Assembly (NCBI GenBank): GCA_009602725.1
Contig: WELB01000074.1
Coordinates: 315,695-379,694, forward strand
Direction of reading: 5' to 3'
Length of the DNA: 64,000 nucleotides
Source: Spirogloea muscicola
Lineage: Eukaryota > Streptophyta > Zygnematophyceae > Spirogloeales > Spirogloeaceae
Of the stretch, positions 36,601-49,544 are shown piece after piece (position 1 is the first letter of the stretch; each line of letters opens with the position of its first letter). Made by a program: the position numbers and the translations under genes. The notes beneath the pieces are model-generated. The model saw nothing but the letters and a program-made list of their open reading frames with translations, was not told where the DNA came from and did not search any database.

Positions 36601-39600
36601 ATCTCCCTCAATAGGAGCACCCACTCCTGTCACGATTTCACACCAAAGACTTTGTTTGTCAGTACGCAGCAATGCACTCTAGATGTCCCAACGCAAATTG
36701 GTAAGCAGGAAAAAAGCATGCGATCATTGTTGTAGAATGTCAACAAAGTAGCCATACCACTCCCTTACTTTCTCCTGACCTGCTTCAGTTCATCAATGCT
36801 GTTCTTGCGGTAGAAAACCCACAAGATGTAAGGCAATGATGCACGGTGCTGCGAACTCACCCTGCGTGTTGTTGAAATATCTGATGACCCAATGAATGTC
36901 CGGACATGGGGGAGTAGCAGTGATGTCACTAGTGTCCTCGGACTACCGCCTGTACAAATCTTGGTGTATCCACACCCCTTGTCTTTCTCCTCAACACACA
37001 CATCTAATGATGCATCAAGTGCATCCATGACCATGGAGCCCTCATCTGGTTCTCCAATGGGAGCTTGTGCATCCACAGGCAAAGCGGCAGCGAAGCGCAG
37101 AAAGACTTGCAGAGCACTGGAAGCGCTGTGGCGGACGGACATGTCTGCCTCGCCCATGTCATGTACGGCCACCGACAGCAAGAGCATTGCCTGTGGCCTG
37201 GTGAGCTTCGAAAGAAATGCGGCGTCGACGCGACCATAAGCTCCCAGCCTTCTCTCATAGTCGTACTCTCCAATGGCGTCTGATGACATGGACCTTAGAT
37301 CGAGGAGCAGGCCAGCCTGCAGTAGATACACCAGGAAAATGTTATCTCTTATTGACTGCACTTTGTGCACGACATACTTGGCAGAGTCTGTGAAGCTGGA
37401 TCATCAGAGCACCAGGAACCTCCTAACCATGTAGATGTTGGTGCCATTACTTTGCTCAGCGCTTGAGACTAGGGTGTCAAGCATCAATTGGTGCATCAAT
37501 TGGTGCAGAAGGCGTGATGCCGAGGCAACTTGCCAGAGGCGTGAGTGAGAGGTCCACAAGCGAGAACGCCTGGACAACATTGCAGAGTGCAAGCTGCTCC
37601 TCGCGATTGGACATGGAAACAAAAAGTGGCCCCAAAACAGTCAGAGCATGTGCCACGCAGGAGGCTGAGAGGAGATGGGCGAGCTTTTCCACAACGTTCA
37701 GTACTTCCACGCAAGCTCCTGTGAAGGGGCAGGAGCAGAATATCAGGAGCAGACAACTCTCCAATGCAAATTGTGGAATTACAGAGCCATGTAGTAAGGT
37801 CTGGTTTTGCCAGCTGACATCTGCTGCGGAACCCTGATGCTAATCTATGCACCAGAACGGAGGAGGGGTGCATTACTAGGCCATATGCCATACTTAATAT
37901 TGTGTTGCCACATACTATCAATAGATACTCAGGGAAAGCTTCTAGTACGGAAGAAAAGGGAGCAGATCCCAAGCGCAACCACAATCACAAGTGTATGAGG
38001 CCCAATAGCACCAATCAAAGAGATGCCCAACAAACAGTCCTTCTGGCACCTGCACTCACCTTGATCCACCCGCTTCCGCGCCCTCAGAAAAGGCAATAGC
38101 ACATCCACCAGGCTTGAAGAATCCTCCTGAGTGACGACGTGCCCGCTCAGGCGCACCAGCAATTTCATCTCCCGGTGAACAGATGCCAAGCCCCTGCTAC
38201 CGTTGCTCAAGTAAAACCGGCTCATGTTAGTGAAAATCTCCCACAAGGAACTTAGCAAGGATGATGAACAACTTGTAAGCAACTGCAATCAGGGACTTGT
38301 GAAAGTGCGAGTCAGCCTCAGAGATGCCACATTGAATGACAAAGTGCAACACCAGCGAGGGTTACAGACAGATACATGTGGCTCTCACCGCCCAGAGGAG
38401 GGCCTTGACACAGAGAGTGCTTACCTCTGCTGCTGCCGCCGATGGGTTAGCAGATCCTTCAAGCAGGCTAGGATGGTCGGGAGATGAGAAAGGAGCACAG
38501 CCCTCCCAGGGCCGCCAGTGTCCAGCATATTCTCCGCGACTTCCAGGACCAGGTCAGTCACGGCGTCGCTAGCCATGGGACTGGCGAGTGTGCCCAGGAG
38601 CGCCGGGAGGAGGTCCCTGTCCCTCCCCAGAAGAGGTGCGAGGGTGGAGGACGCGGCCATCGCTGTAAATATGCTCAGGAGCGCCCTGGGAGGGCCGACG
38701 CCGCTGCCCGTTGCAGCCAGCTTGGCAATGGAGCTCTTGATGCATCCGAAGAAGACGTCCCAGTGCCGGTCTGTGTAGTCAAGCTCTGGGAACTTGGCGA
38801 GGAAGACCCCGAAGGCTCGCAGTGACAAGGTCCGCAGCTCCCTCAGTCGCTCCCTCCCCACCAATTTGCCGCTGCATCTACTGACATGGGCCTCCTCAAC
38901 CTCATCACTGAGATCATCATCCATCTCAACCTGCCCTTGCACGCCCTCTGCTCCTCTTGCAGCGTCGGACACCGATGATGGTGCCAGCGAGGGTATATGA
39001 TACGTCTCTGAGCAACCCTCCAAGCACCGGAGAGTGACGGCGACCAGAGCATGGAGGTATGGCCGCAGCACATCGCCACTGAATTTGTCTGCGAGCTCTG
39101 TCGCAAGGTGGAGAAACCCGACCAGCCGCTTGACTGGGACCGCCGCCAGAGCCGCCGCGTCAATTAGTTCCAGAAAATTGGGCCGCACACCCGCAGCCAG
39201 CTCGCCTTCCCAGGAAATGTCACTATCTGCTTTCGTCCCTTTGGGTGTGAGAACAAAAGCGGAACTGAGTGGCCGGAGAATGCGATCAAAAATCGGCAAA
39301 ATATCCAATGAGTCCAGGTTCGCCAGAAAAGCTAGCACTGTGCTCCTATTCACACCTGCTGACTGTGATTGGCAGCAAACACAGTGCGAGGGCAAAAAGA
39401 CACCTTGTGATATGAGCTCTACCAGCAGGCACTGTCAAGTTGGAGACTGCCAGGCTTGAAGCAGGATAAGTGCTGCTGAAAATTCTATCACAAGCAAGCC
39501 CTTTCTTCAAAGCATGGTAAAGGACCCCAGCTGCAACTTTGAGCCAATCCCAGCATCACAGTGAAGACTTACTTTGCCAGCCGTCTTGCTGCTGCGATTG

Positions 39601-42600
39601 ATAAGCTTCGGGAATAAGATTTGGATGACAACTTCGACCAGCGCCCTCCTGTGCTTGTCTGGGACACTAGCCCCCTCTCTATCAATTCTCCAAGTCACCA
39701 GCTCCTCCTTCAATGATTTGATCGAGATCAGGTTCCTCAGATGCTCCACGTAAGGCACAATATAATCATCCCTCCAAAGTACAAGGCACTCAAGCGCCAG
39801 CTGCTGCACAACCAGGTTGCCATCTGGAAGGTGCCTGTACAGGCAGAGACAGAGGCGCACAACAGCTCCATTAGGACTGCCACGCAGACTCCTTTGGAGC
39901 AGCAACACATATAGTCAAGGAGGGCACTTTATGATCACCTGCTTAACAGCAAACCCTTGACCTGAGGGCCGCAGAAGAAAGCGCGAGCATTTTTCATATT
40001 GCGTAAGAGCGTCAGCCACTCTTTGAGTGGCTCTCTCCAAGCCTTCACTCCTCCAGACTGCGGGCCCAGGCTGGGTGGCTGGGCACCCTTTTGCAGCCTG
40101 CATCAAGTATGTCACTAGCAATTGACGCTAATATACACTACGAGGTACAATTGCACGCAAAAGCTAGAAATCAGCAAGCCACCGGCTGCAAGTTGTGATA
40201 CTTTATGTGCATGCATATTGAGTATCAGAGCAGAAGAGATGCAGTCAGTCCGTCACAAAGAGTAAGAGATAAAGAAAGCCAACAAGCAGTCAACTCACCA
40301 TTCGCTAGATCCACTATCATCGCCATTGTATGCCAGAAACAGGGGAATCAAGGTGCGGGACCGGTTCTCTGCAAGTGAAGGAACATTCTGCAACGTCTTG
40401 AGAAGGAGACCAAGGGTGGTTCCTGGGTCTGTTGGTAAAGTATGCTGCGTACAAGTGTTATGGAAGCGCTTCCACACATCTGCAAGTGCAGCAGCACTAT
40501 TTAGTCTTTATAACTGGCAATGGTGTGAGCTGCAAGATACAATGCTTCTCTTTACAAGCAAATGTTGGTACAACAGGACGACCTTCAACAATCTGCACAT
40601 GGAAAGGTATGAAGCTGAGCTAAGAGTGTGAGTATGATGAACAAAGGGCATCTGGACAGAGTGACGGAACGATTTCATCAGTATATGGAAAAAGTGTGCT
40701 GACACTACCGCACTACTTTCAGAAATTACAGAAAGGGCATTTGAGGCCATGCTTGAAAAATAGCAACTCTGCCAGAAAACCCACCGACTGGTGCTGCCTC
40801 ATCATCTGTACTTCCCCTCACATGTCCTGCCTCTCTCTCCTCGAGCCACTGCAAGAACCTGTCTTGCACAGCTTGCAGGTGCTGAATGACTATGGGCCAA
40901 GCTTTCTCTGTGTGCGACCTGAGTAGACCTGATTGCAGTAAGCCAGTAGCCAGCATGTCAGCCTGGCCATCAGCATCGGATACAAAAGCAGGGAAAGTGT
41001 TTACTGTACGATAATAGCACAAGAAGTATAAGTTGACCTTGTGATGAAACAAACACGCTTCCTTCTGATGACAGAGACTAGCATCATACCTGAAAGGCAG
41101 TCAATGGCTGCCTCCCAGAGAACAGCAAACGGAATGTGGAGGACCCCAATCATAGAAGATGCCAGGATGGCCACATGCTCTGGGCGGGCCGCTGTGTTGC
41201 AAGCTTGCTTTTCAAGGTGAGAGATCAGCGTGCAGCTCTGCCTGGCAGAGTCAAGCTGAAGCTGCGCCTCCTCAATAGCAAGGAGTCTCTGTACAATCTG
41301 GGGAGGAATAAACGCTGGTCCTCATCAGCTACTGAATGCTGGTGTGCAAACTTGTCCAGCAGATGTGCAAGCTCCTCCAACTACCCATGCTTGTGTGTGC
41401 GGACCTCGTACCAAAAACAATTTTATGCAAGCAAGGTCTCCGTACATTTGGGGCGTTGATCACCCATCAGGGCTCTGCATACGAAATAAGGACGTTGATG
41501 CAGAGAGGGTGTGTGATATAAAGCTGCAACATATGGCTGACATGATTACTATTGACAGAAGGGTCTACAGTCAAGGGCAATAAATCCAGGTCTCAAGTGT
41601 TCGCTTGACATACTGTTGGCTCTTCTTGAAGAGTTGGACTTTGCGGACTGTGTGTCGATGCTGCAGACCTTGCACTCTCCTGTAAGCGCAACACCTTCAA
41701 AGAGGCTACTCTCAACTCCCTATCTGGCGAGGCAAGATTCGAGTGCAGGGTTTGCATCACGCCAACATTATCCAGAACCTCCAACATATGCACTTGGCTC
41801 TGTGGAGAATTCAATCTCAGCATCCTGCAACTCCAACATATTGACATCAGCTGTCTCTGCACAAGTGCCAACAAGCTATGTGCAATCTCTGGCTGCAGAC
41901 TTGCTTACTTCAGAAATGACAGCAACGAAGAAGATCAGTCAATACCATGGAAAGCAAGCAATGTGCAGAGGCTCAACTGTCAAGGACAGCCCTTACAACA
42001 GCTTGGCTTCCTGACCGATTGCATGCAGAAAAGGCATCTGATTGCCACCTCATGACTGAGAAGGTCAAGTGGTTGCTGACCATGTGCCGTGGGAGTCAAG
42101 AAATGCAGCGACAGCAAGGAGCACCGCGGCAGAGCCTTGATGGCGCTTGGCCAGCTTCAAATACCACGGGAGCAAGGCCTGCAGTTCCTCCAATGATGCG
42201 TAGGTTTGCAACTTGGAGTGCGCGTTGGCAGCCACCCCAAGCAGGCACTGCCACAGCCCCTGGCCACTGCTGCCGGTCTCGCCTGGAAGACCTTCCCAGG
42301 CTCTTAGGTCCGCGTGCTTCTCATCCTCAGCCATCCGCTTCTCCAGCCCAGCAATGAGCTGGGCACACAGCTCTCTGCCCTCTCGCTCGTCTTGTGTGGC
42401 GTATGGCAAGATCTGCAGTGCAGTCCATATTATAGCAGGCTCTTGCGCGAGCCATGGTTGTCCATCTTCTGCCACGTTGTTGGCAACCGTGTCTGCACCA
42501 TTGTCTGTCAATGATGTGGCCGATGCTCTTAGTAGGCCAGTGACAAAGGCTGCCAGCCTCAAGCCCTGGGCTTCTTCATGACGCAACAGGAGGGCTGGCT

Positions 42601-45600
42601 TGGCTGGCAGTGGCTCCAACTTGAGGCACACATCCAATAGGAGTGGCAGCAATTCGGTCGGGTGCGTCAACATGTAGCGATCTAGGTAACTGCACATGGC
42701 CAACATCAAAACATCGGCTTACAAAAAGGCTGCGCACTTGACTACAAGGTAGATCCTTTCAGCTTGCTGATCTTATTTTACCTTGCCTTAGAGCATGTGA
42801 TTTGTTTGCGGGCAACATTTGCACAACATGAACAAACTTGCTGCTATATTTAGAGGGAAAGCTAATGCAGCCCGCAAGTTTACCTAAGTAAGGGTGAAGA
42901 GAATAGTTGCACAATAGTAGCATCTGCTTGAAGGAAACTCCCTAGAAATGGTATCATTCTGCAGAAGTAGATATTGGAGTGAATGAGCACACACATGGCA
43001 GAGAAAATCAGAAGCAAAACAATTACTACCCTGGCAAGATGCAGATCGGAAGACAGCTTTCCATAGAGCAAAAGAGCAGAGGAGCAAATACAAATCATCA
43101 TTGTATAAGACTGTGGCTTACATGGAGCAATCAGGAATAGTGAAGGCCATGGACCAGCTCGGAGCAGCTTTGACTATAGCCGCAGGTCCAATGCTGGCGC
43201 CAGCCACTTGAGTGTGGTTGTTAATCAAGGCTAATAGCAGCCTCAATGACTGCATGGAAAAGTGAGAGGCAAATTCTCTTGGCTTCCTAAGTGGCGCCAG
43301 TGGGCCTGCGTTGATCGAAACATCAGCTTGTAGAGTGTCTTTGGAAAGAGAGAGGATCAGAGGCCGCATGAGGGTCTCTGCCAACTGGAACAGTGGGCCG
43401 TAATCTGCAACAATAGAATAATAATTATATCTTAGCAACAAAGTCAAAGGCAAGGTCTCGCAGCTTGCAAGCCAGCGGGTTTTTGTTTCACACACGAACG
43501 ACTGCCGGAAAGTCATCACAAGTATGCTGAGGACAGCCTGATCGAGGGGAGGTGCACAAGTTTCTGCCACTTTCATAAAGACAAAACTGTCAATGACATA
43601 CACCATAATCTTTCCTTCTTGACTTACGTCAGTAGAAGCTCAGGTGGACTTTTACCATCAACACGGCTTCCTCTGTGGTGCTCCAACGCCCGGTTCAGCA
43701 CAAAGAGCACCCTTGCGGCATGCTTTGACCAGCTGGTCGTCTCTGCGGCTTGCTCAGGTGCCCCACTCCCAGCACGATCGCCACTTCCGACAATGGGCTC
43801 GTGCTCTGCACTGGACGGCAGGGACCCGCGGAGCTCATCCAGCAAGGCCTGCCAGATGGGTGGTGACATCTTGCGGTGCACATGCTGGCAGAGGAGGTCC
43901 AAGGTCTCAGCGACCACAAGAGCTGCAACATCTGCCCCGGATTTAAAGAAGCGGCATCAAAAGGAGCATTTGCTGGCTTGGTCATAGACAAACTTGAATT
44001 TGCTGAATGAGGATCTCAAGCACTAGCATTAATAGTACCACAGCTAAAAGACAATCTGGTCAAGTTCCAAAATGACATCGGAGCTACTGTCATAAATCTC
44101 CCAGCTATTAGCTGACCTTTGACTGAGGTCCTTAAGATATATGGAAAGTTGTCCTCTGTAATGGCTGCTTTTTTTTACCTTGGCTCTTGCTGCCTTCCCT
44201 CGACAGCGTGGACTTGTCTAAGAGCAGGTGCAGGAGAGGGCCGGATCTGGAATGCAGGCCGTGGGATGGCCCTTGCAGGGTGTGCGCGAGAATGGCAGCG
44301 CATCCTGAGATCTTGTGCTGGGACGAACTGACTTCTGCTTCACGCAGCAGCCTTCGAACACCTTGCGCCACCAATTTGTCTTGTGAGGCGTTTAGAGACT
44401 TCAGTGCACCTCCACAAGTGTCCTCCACAAAGGTGAAGGGTGCACAGTTACAGTCAAGGATGCAGCAAGAGGTCCTAATTCAGATGCTCCTACGAGCACA
44501 ATCTGAATGCCTGATAGAGCACAGCAAGGTTTTCACTAGCAACAGCGAGCTGACACTTGGAGAAATAGGAGGCCAACCTCGTATGAGTTGTTTCAAGGGC
44601 GCTTGCCGCAAGAGATAGGCAATTGCCTCAGCTACAAAAAGTCTGATGTGCTTCTCCTTGTGGAATCTTAGCCGATTTGTGCACCTGGAAGCACTCAAAT
44701 CTGATGCTCAGAAAGATGATGAAAGTTGAAAATTGAGCTCATTAATTTGTTCCGTCTTGCAAGGTGGTACAAGCATGATACTGCAATAGGGAAGCTTGTA
44801 GGATGAGAAGCTGACCTCAGAACCAGCACAAGGTCCTGGGCGAGGAAGCTGACAAGGTACTTGAAAGTGTACGAGACGCACGTGAAGACCTGCACAACAA
44901 GGAGAGGGCAACCTGAGGTCAAAAGAGGATCGTATTGCAAAGTCGAAAAAGACATGCGAGAGATTCTGCACATGCAGCACAACAAACATCCAACTTGGCA
45001 CATTGAGTTATGTTTCGAAGAGGAGTCACCAGACCTGCTCGAGCAGGTCAGGGTCATGGTCTGCTCCAGAAAGGAGAAGGGCAGTGAGTGCCCCAAGAAC
45101 ACTAGGCAGGAACCTGCAGTTGCTTGCAAGAAAGACTCAGGCCTTTTTGCAGTCTGCACAGTTCACAGACTTGCAGATTATATGGGACACACTATCTTTT
45201 TGCCTGATGCAAGTGTAATTGCCGGGCAAATCTTATCTAATGCCACTACTCAAGACTGCTGGCTTAGTATATGCTTGCTTTGCATATATCTGACAACCTT
45301 GAACCGTGCCAGGGAAAGCTTACTTACGGGAGGAAGTCCTCTCGCAAGTCCCTAGCCAGTATTGCTGTTAGGCTGGACACAGTGAAGAGAAGGTCTGTCA
45401 GGCTCTCGCCTTGAACAGGACAAGTGCATGAATCCTCATCTTGTGGCCTCCAAAGTTTGACACATTCTACTAATTGCACATTTAGCACTCTGGAGAGCTT
45501 AGCCTGACATGCAGTCAGCTTCTATTGGGCGCGAACACAGACGATTATGCATAAGGGCCAGTCTGCTGTGCATTCATAGGAAGGAAGGCTGAGAAGGGCT

Positions 45601-47080
45601 CCAGGCAAGCTTCTGAGAGCTCAGGGTAGCTTGGAAGACATTGGAGGCCGCAAACATTGGTGATAATGAAGGGCATCGACAACGTGGCATGCATCCTGCC
45701 TGTGAGGAGGATCAACATCTGACCTCAATATCGGGTCGAGGGAGAGGGCAGCATCCAGGCGCATGCGTGAGAGGAGGGCCGACACGATGGCATCTCGGTG
45801 ATGCAGGAGCTGCGGCATCGTTTGCACAAGCGGCAGCAGCTCCTGGTAGAGAGTGTTGAAGTCGGCGGCGCTGTTGAGCTCCTAAAGCACCACACCACAG
45901 CAACAGTCAGCAGACATACTTGGTCATACATGACAGACTGCTGATGGACCCTGCTCATTGGGCAGGCAGCTGCGATGCTAGCCTTCGTCAGCAGCAGTGG
46001 AATGCCGACAGCTGGCTGAGCTAGGGCCAGCTTGCACAGAGAGACCACGTCATGGCAGTAAAGTGGTGCCAGCTTGTCCTCCTTGCTTGCCCTTGCATGG
46101 CAGCGCGGATGAAGCTGCAGGAACCTGCTGCCAGTTAAACCCTCCCTGTCACCATCTTGTGCTAGCCAACTAACTCATTTGCAATCTCTTCCACCACTTG
46201 ATTGAATAAGCTTGAGAACAGTAAGCTCCAAGATCTGATACCATATCAACTTCATTTGTGGATCAGCTGCAAGAAGCATCTGTTGGTAATGGTAAACAGG
46301 CTGAATCCAAGCATAGCGCTGTAACCTCGTCCTATTGCTATTCCAACACAAGTTCGCTGCCAAATTAACAGCATACGCTCTTGTATATAGAACGAACACA
46401 TAGCGCCTGTCTATTGAAGCCCAGCAGCTTTTGGAAGGATATCGACAGTCGCCGACCCGCGCAGGACTTTGGACGAGAAACCCCTTTCAGCTTTGCAGTG
46501 CCAGCCGACCAGCATGCTAGCAGAAGCTCAAGGGTTTACGATTTGGGGTTCACGGTTCGAATTAGGCTTTAGAGAGTCCATTTGACGGGTTGCCACTCGG
46601 CCTTCTGCCTACTGCTAGCACGCCTGAGTAACGGCCCCATCTTGGTGCTGGGCGGGAAGCGGATGGTCTGCGCACCCGCCATCGCAGAAGCGACTCGTGG
46701 AAGAAGGAGGTGCTGGTGCCGGCAGGCGCGGCCGGCGTCGGCGCGAGGCTGCGAAAGACCTCGATGTCCACCGCCTCGAGGCGGCGCGCGAAGCTCCGGA
46801 ACTGCGCCGTGGCGCCCGATTTGGCGGGCCGGTGGCGGCGGCGACATCAGAAGCAGGCTTCGTAGAGCTAAGCGGCTATACTCCACTAAGTAGTGGCAGG
46901 CTGTGAAGCTAGCCGCGTCATACAAAGGGAAATTCGAGTGCAACAAGGGGGTGTGCAGGCGATGGTGCCAGCAATGGTGCAGCCGGCAGTGCGGCGAGGG
47001 AGCGCTCCACGCACCACAAAGCGCTTGCGGCCGGAGCCCGGGTTGAGGCTACGCGTGTAGCGCGGCGCTTGGCGCGCCAT
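30696..47080 (-). CDS. UTP20: UTP20 / DRIM, U3 snoRNP small-subunit processome HEAT-repeat scaffold
   Basis: A very large nucleolar scaffold needed for pre-18S rRNA processing. The first exons are 47080-47015 (SLNPGSGRKRFV), 46801-46676 (FRSFARRLEAVDIEVF, then FFHESLLRWR) and 45881-45724 (ELNSAADFNTLYQELLPLV, then LSLDPILR), which join in frame as in plant homologues. Later blocks include about 44686-44579 (FHKEKHIRLFVAEAIAYLL), 42.07-42.7, 38.42-39.4, 36.77-37.36, 35.19-36.26 (PSSTVAVELPAVLQGLANLL, DRGYMMHILGYTVHAIL), 34.33-34.85, 33.53-33.81, 33.01-33.3 (FEHASGREAAMEMLH) and 31.47-32.15. The C-terminal exon 31003-30696 is basic (KRQAQKKRKVAEHKQK), like the nucleolar tail of UTP20. HEAT-like helices run throughout. 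I did not fix every one of the 25 or more exons. Total length should approach the usual 2600-2800 aa. An alternative ATG lies at 47158. Confidence 0.93.
46528..46575. repeat. Telomere-like tract in UTP20 intron 2
   Basis: GGGTTTACGATTTGGGGTTC and the following AATTAGGCTTTAG resemble degenerate TTTAGGG units. Weak on its own, but a third case in an early intron. Confidence 0.35.
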
Positions 47081-47250
47081 CGGCGGCGGCAGCGGCGGCG
47101 GCGGCGATGGCGGCGCCGGCTCGCGGCTTTGACGGCGGCGGCGCTGGCGGGAGGGCACCGGAGTACTGTCCTACTCTGGCGGGGTTTTAGTAATGTCACT
47201 CAAGATTTAGTAACGGTACTCAACTGTATAGCCCTCCTTTCAGCAGCCGC

Positions 47251-49440
47251 AATGCCTTTAACAGTGTTGACAGAGGTGTCATCGCCGAGGAGCTGCGCAC
47301 GCATTTTCCCTCCCTCATCCCTTCCTTCCGGTGTTCCTACGGAGCACCCTCCCGACTGCTCTGGGGAGCGGGCACGTCACAGGTGGTCTTGCAATTACAG
47401 CACAGGCACCCAAAGAGCAACCCGGCTTTGGGCGGGTTCCTCTTTGCACTGGCACACCTACATGCGCTGCGTAGTACGGCGAAGGCCCACCCTGCCGTGC
47501 GAATCCCAAGCTACGCCGACGACACCACCCTGGTGGGACCCCCAACTGAAGTCACCAGCGCTTACAGCACGTTGGAGCGCGAGCTTCACAGCCTCGGCCT
47601 CAGCTTTCGGCCCCAGAAGTGTTCAGCCTGGTCTCCAGCCAGTGTTCTTCGTACTTCCCCTGGCCCCTTCTCGTCCTTTGTACATTCTTTTCTGGGCTGG
47701 CTTTTGCCAGCCCCTATCCTCGATGGGCGAGCCCTTCTCTTCTCTTCTCCAGCCGGCATCCCTCCCTCCAGCAAGCTGCCGGCCGGGTGCCAGACCCCAC
47801 CACTCGGCATGGTGGTGCTTGGAGCCCCGTTGGGGGCTGCTGCGCATGTGGAGCAAGTTGTGGAGTCCACCCTTGAGAACCATCTCCGGACCCTCCCGGC
47901 CCTCCCCTCCCTACAGGACGCTCAGCTTGCGGTGGCCATCCTCACCCGGTGTGTGGCCCAGCGTCCCACTTACCTGTTGCGGCCCGTGCCCCCCACCACT
48001 GCACTAAATGCCATCTACTCTATCGTGGACTCCAGACTCCAACAGGCTCTTCATGGCCTGGTGGACCATCCCGACCTATCCGCCACGCCGGCGGCCATCC
48101 TACAGTGTACCCTACCCACCAGTAAAGGCGGCCTTGGGTGCCGTCCATTGGCTCGCCTGTCCCAAGCAGCTCACCTGGGTTGCTGGGCCCAAGTGGCCTC
48201 CACCATCTCCAGTCGCTTCATCCTGAGGGGCCAGGCTGTTTTAGCACCCGCCATAGCGGGTGTTGCAGCAGGGAACCTGCCCTTCCAGCTTTCTTTAACC
48301 GCAGCACTATGTGACCTCTTGCGCTGCTTACCAACGCTTGCAGAGGGTCATGCAGATTTTGCGGCATGGGCACGCTGTTCTGACAGGAAAGCGCAGGGCC
48401 TTTACTCTCACGCCGCGGACGTGCAGGCCGCCTCTGAATTGCAGGGACTGCTCAAGGACGATGGACGTGGCCTCACCCGGCTCCTCTCCATCAGCTCCCC
48501 AGGCGCGTCGGAGTTGTTAAATGCTCTGCCGATATACGAGTCCCTTTGGCTCTCAGACAACCTGTTTCGTACCGCGCTCCATCACCACCTCGGCCTCCCC
48601 CCCCCTTGCTTGGCTGGCATCCGCCAGTGCGAGTGTGGCCACATTGCCGATGACAAGCTCGCCCTAGCTGCGCACATGCTGAGGTGTGCTGAGGGGGGTG
48701 AGCGCATTGCCTCCCACGACATACTCAGGGATACAATGTTTGGAATCTTGCGAGAGGCGGGGTATCATCCAGCGATGGAGGTGTCCGGCATCATGCCAAT
48801 CTCCTTCAGGCGCGGCAAGCCATACGTGCGGCGTCTGGACGTGGTCGCCACCCCCTGGGGCGGTGGGCCTCATCTGCTCCTGGACATGGTACTGATCGAC
48901 GCATACAAGGCTGGCGCACCCACGTCAACCGTGCCTGGCTGGGCCACGTCCAGCGCGGAGCGCAAGAAGGAGCGGCACTACCAGGACCATCCCCGAGGGG
49001 ACCATCTTTGCCCGTGTGCCATGGATATCTACGGCGGCTACGGCGTGAAATGGTCCTCCCTGATCCAGCATCTGGCCCGGCTGGTTGATGCGCGTCGTAA
49101 AAGCGCGTCGTGGGGGCAGCTTGGGCCACTCCAGCATTCCACAGGCCTTAATTGCATATTATAGAATGCGGCTCTCGCTTTGTTTGCTGCACTCACAAGC
49201 TTTGGCTCTTCATCAACGTGCAGGGCGCGCTCTAAGTCAGGCCTCCGGCTTTCGTGTCCGATTTGTTTGTGCTCTCCCGTGGGTACTAATGTCACCTTAG
49301 GAACCTTAGTTTAGGTCTCTGTATTATGTAGCCTTGTTTAGTAGTAGCCTTGCACTCGCCTCTGCTTGCACTGTGTATTGGCTTGAATTGGCCTCCCTTT
49401 TCATTTCATGCGCCCCGCGCGCCTTTCCCTTTCAGCTTAG
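47251..49440 (+). mobile_element. 5'-truncated LINE with reverse transcriptase, Cys/His knuckle and RLE-like domain
   Basis: One open frame runs from NAFNSVDR (47251; palm motif A region) to a stop at 49162-49164. It contains the catalytic YADDTTLV (near 47510), GLSFRPQKCSAW, a nested tail (47641-47745), a thumb region, then CECGHIADDKLALAAHMLRC (C-X1-C-X12-H-X3-C) and a C-terminal part with RRLDVV, LLLDMVLIDA, KERHYQDHP and AMDIYGGYG. The knuckle plus Asp...Asp...Lys layout resembles the restriction-like endonuclease end of R2-type LINEs; this assignment is inference. Motif B is worn (HRHPKSNPALGGFLFAL). A 3' untranslated region follows to about 49440 (TTGGCCTCCCTTTTCATTTC). The element begins about 170 bases upstream of the UTP20 start, facing away. 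Everything before motif A is missing. Confidence 0.85.
47641..47745 (+). mobile_element. 105-bp type A LINE tail nested in frame in the reverse transcriptase
   Basis: TCTCCAGCC occurs directly before (47632-47640) and after (47746-47754) the insert, a 9-bp target duplication. The insert starts AGTGTTCTTCGTACTTCCCC, contains the perfect hairpin GGGCTGGC-TTTT-GCCAGCCC and ends CTTCTCTTCTCT. Insert plus one duplication is 114 bases, so the host frame is kept and the insert reads through as 35 codons. Its sequence matches the 3' part of the type A end at 55.89-55.99 kb, so it is a 5'-truncated copy. Confidence 0.9.
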
Positions 49441-49544
49441 CAGCAGGTGATGTACATTAGTCACTGTGCTTGCATTTTTACTTGGCCGCACAGGCCCTCC
49501 AACACTTAAACACACTCAGTTCCTATCGAGAAAAAAATTGGCTC

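Noticed and set aside
47641-47745. A true introner element
   Set aside because: GT and AG are available, but the copy matches a LINE tail and other copies are not in host introns of this window. Kept only as a possibility in the findings.
47069-48007. A long plus-strand open frame overlapping the LINE reverse transcriptase
   Set aside because: It is another frame of the same GC-rich sequence; the YADD motif and the downstream knuckle and RLE-like motifs are in the 47251-49164 frame.
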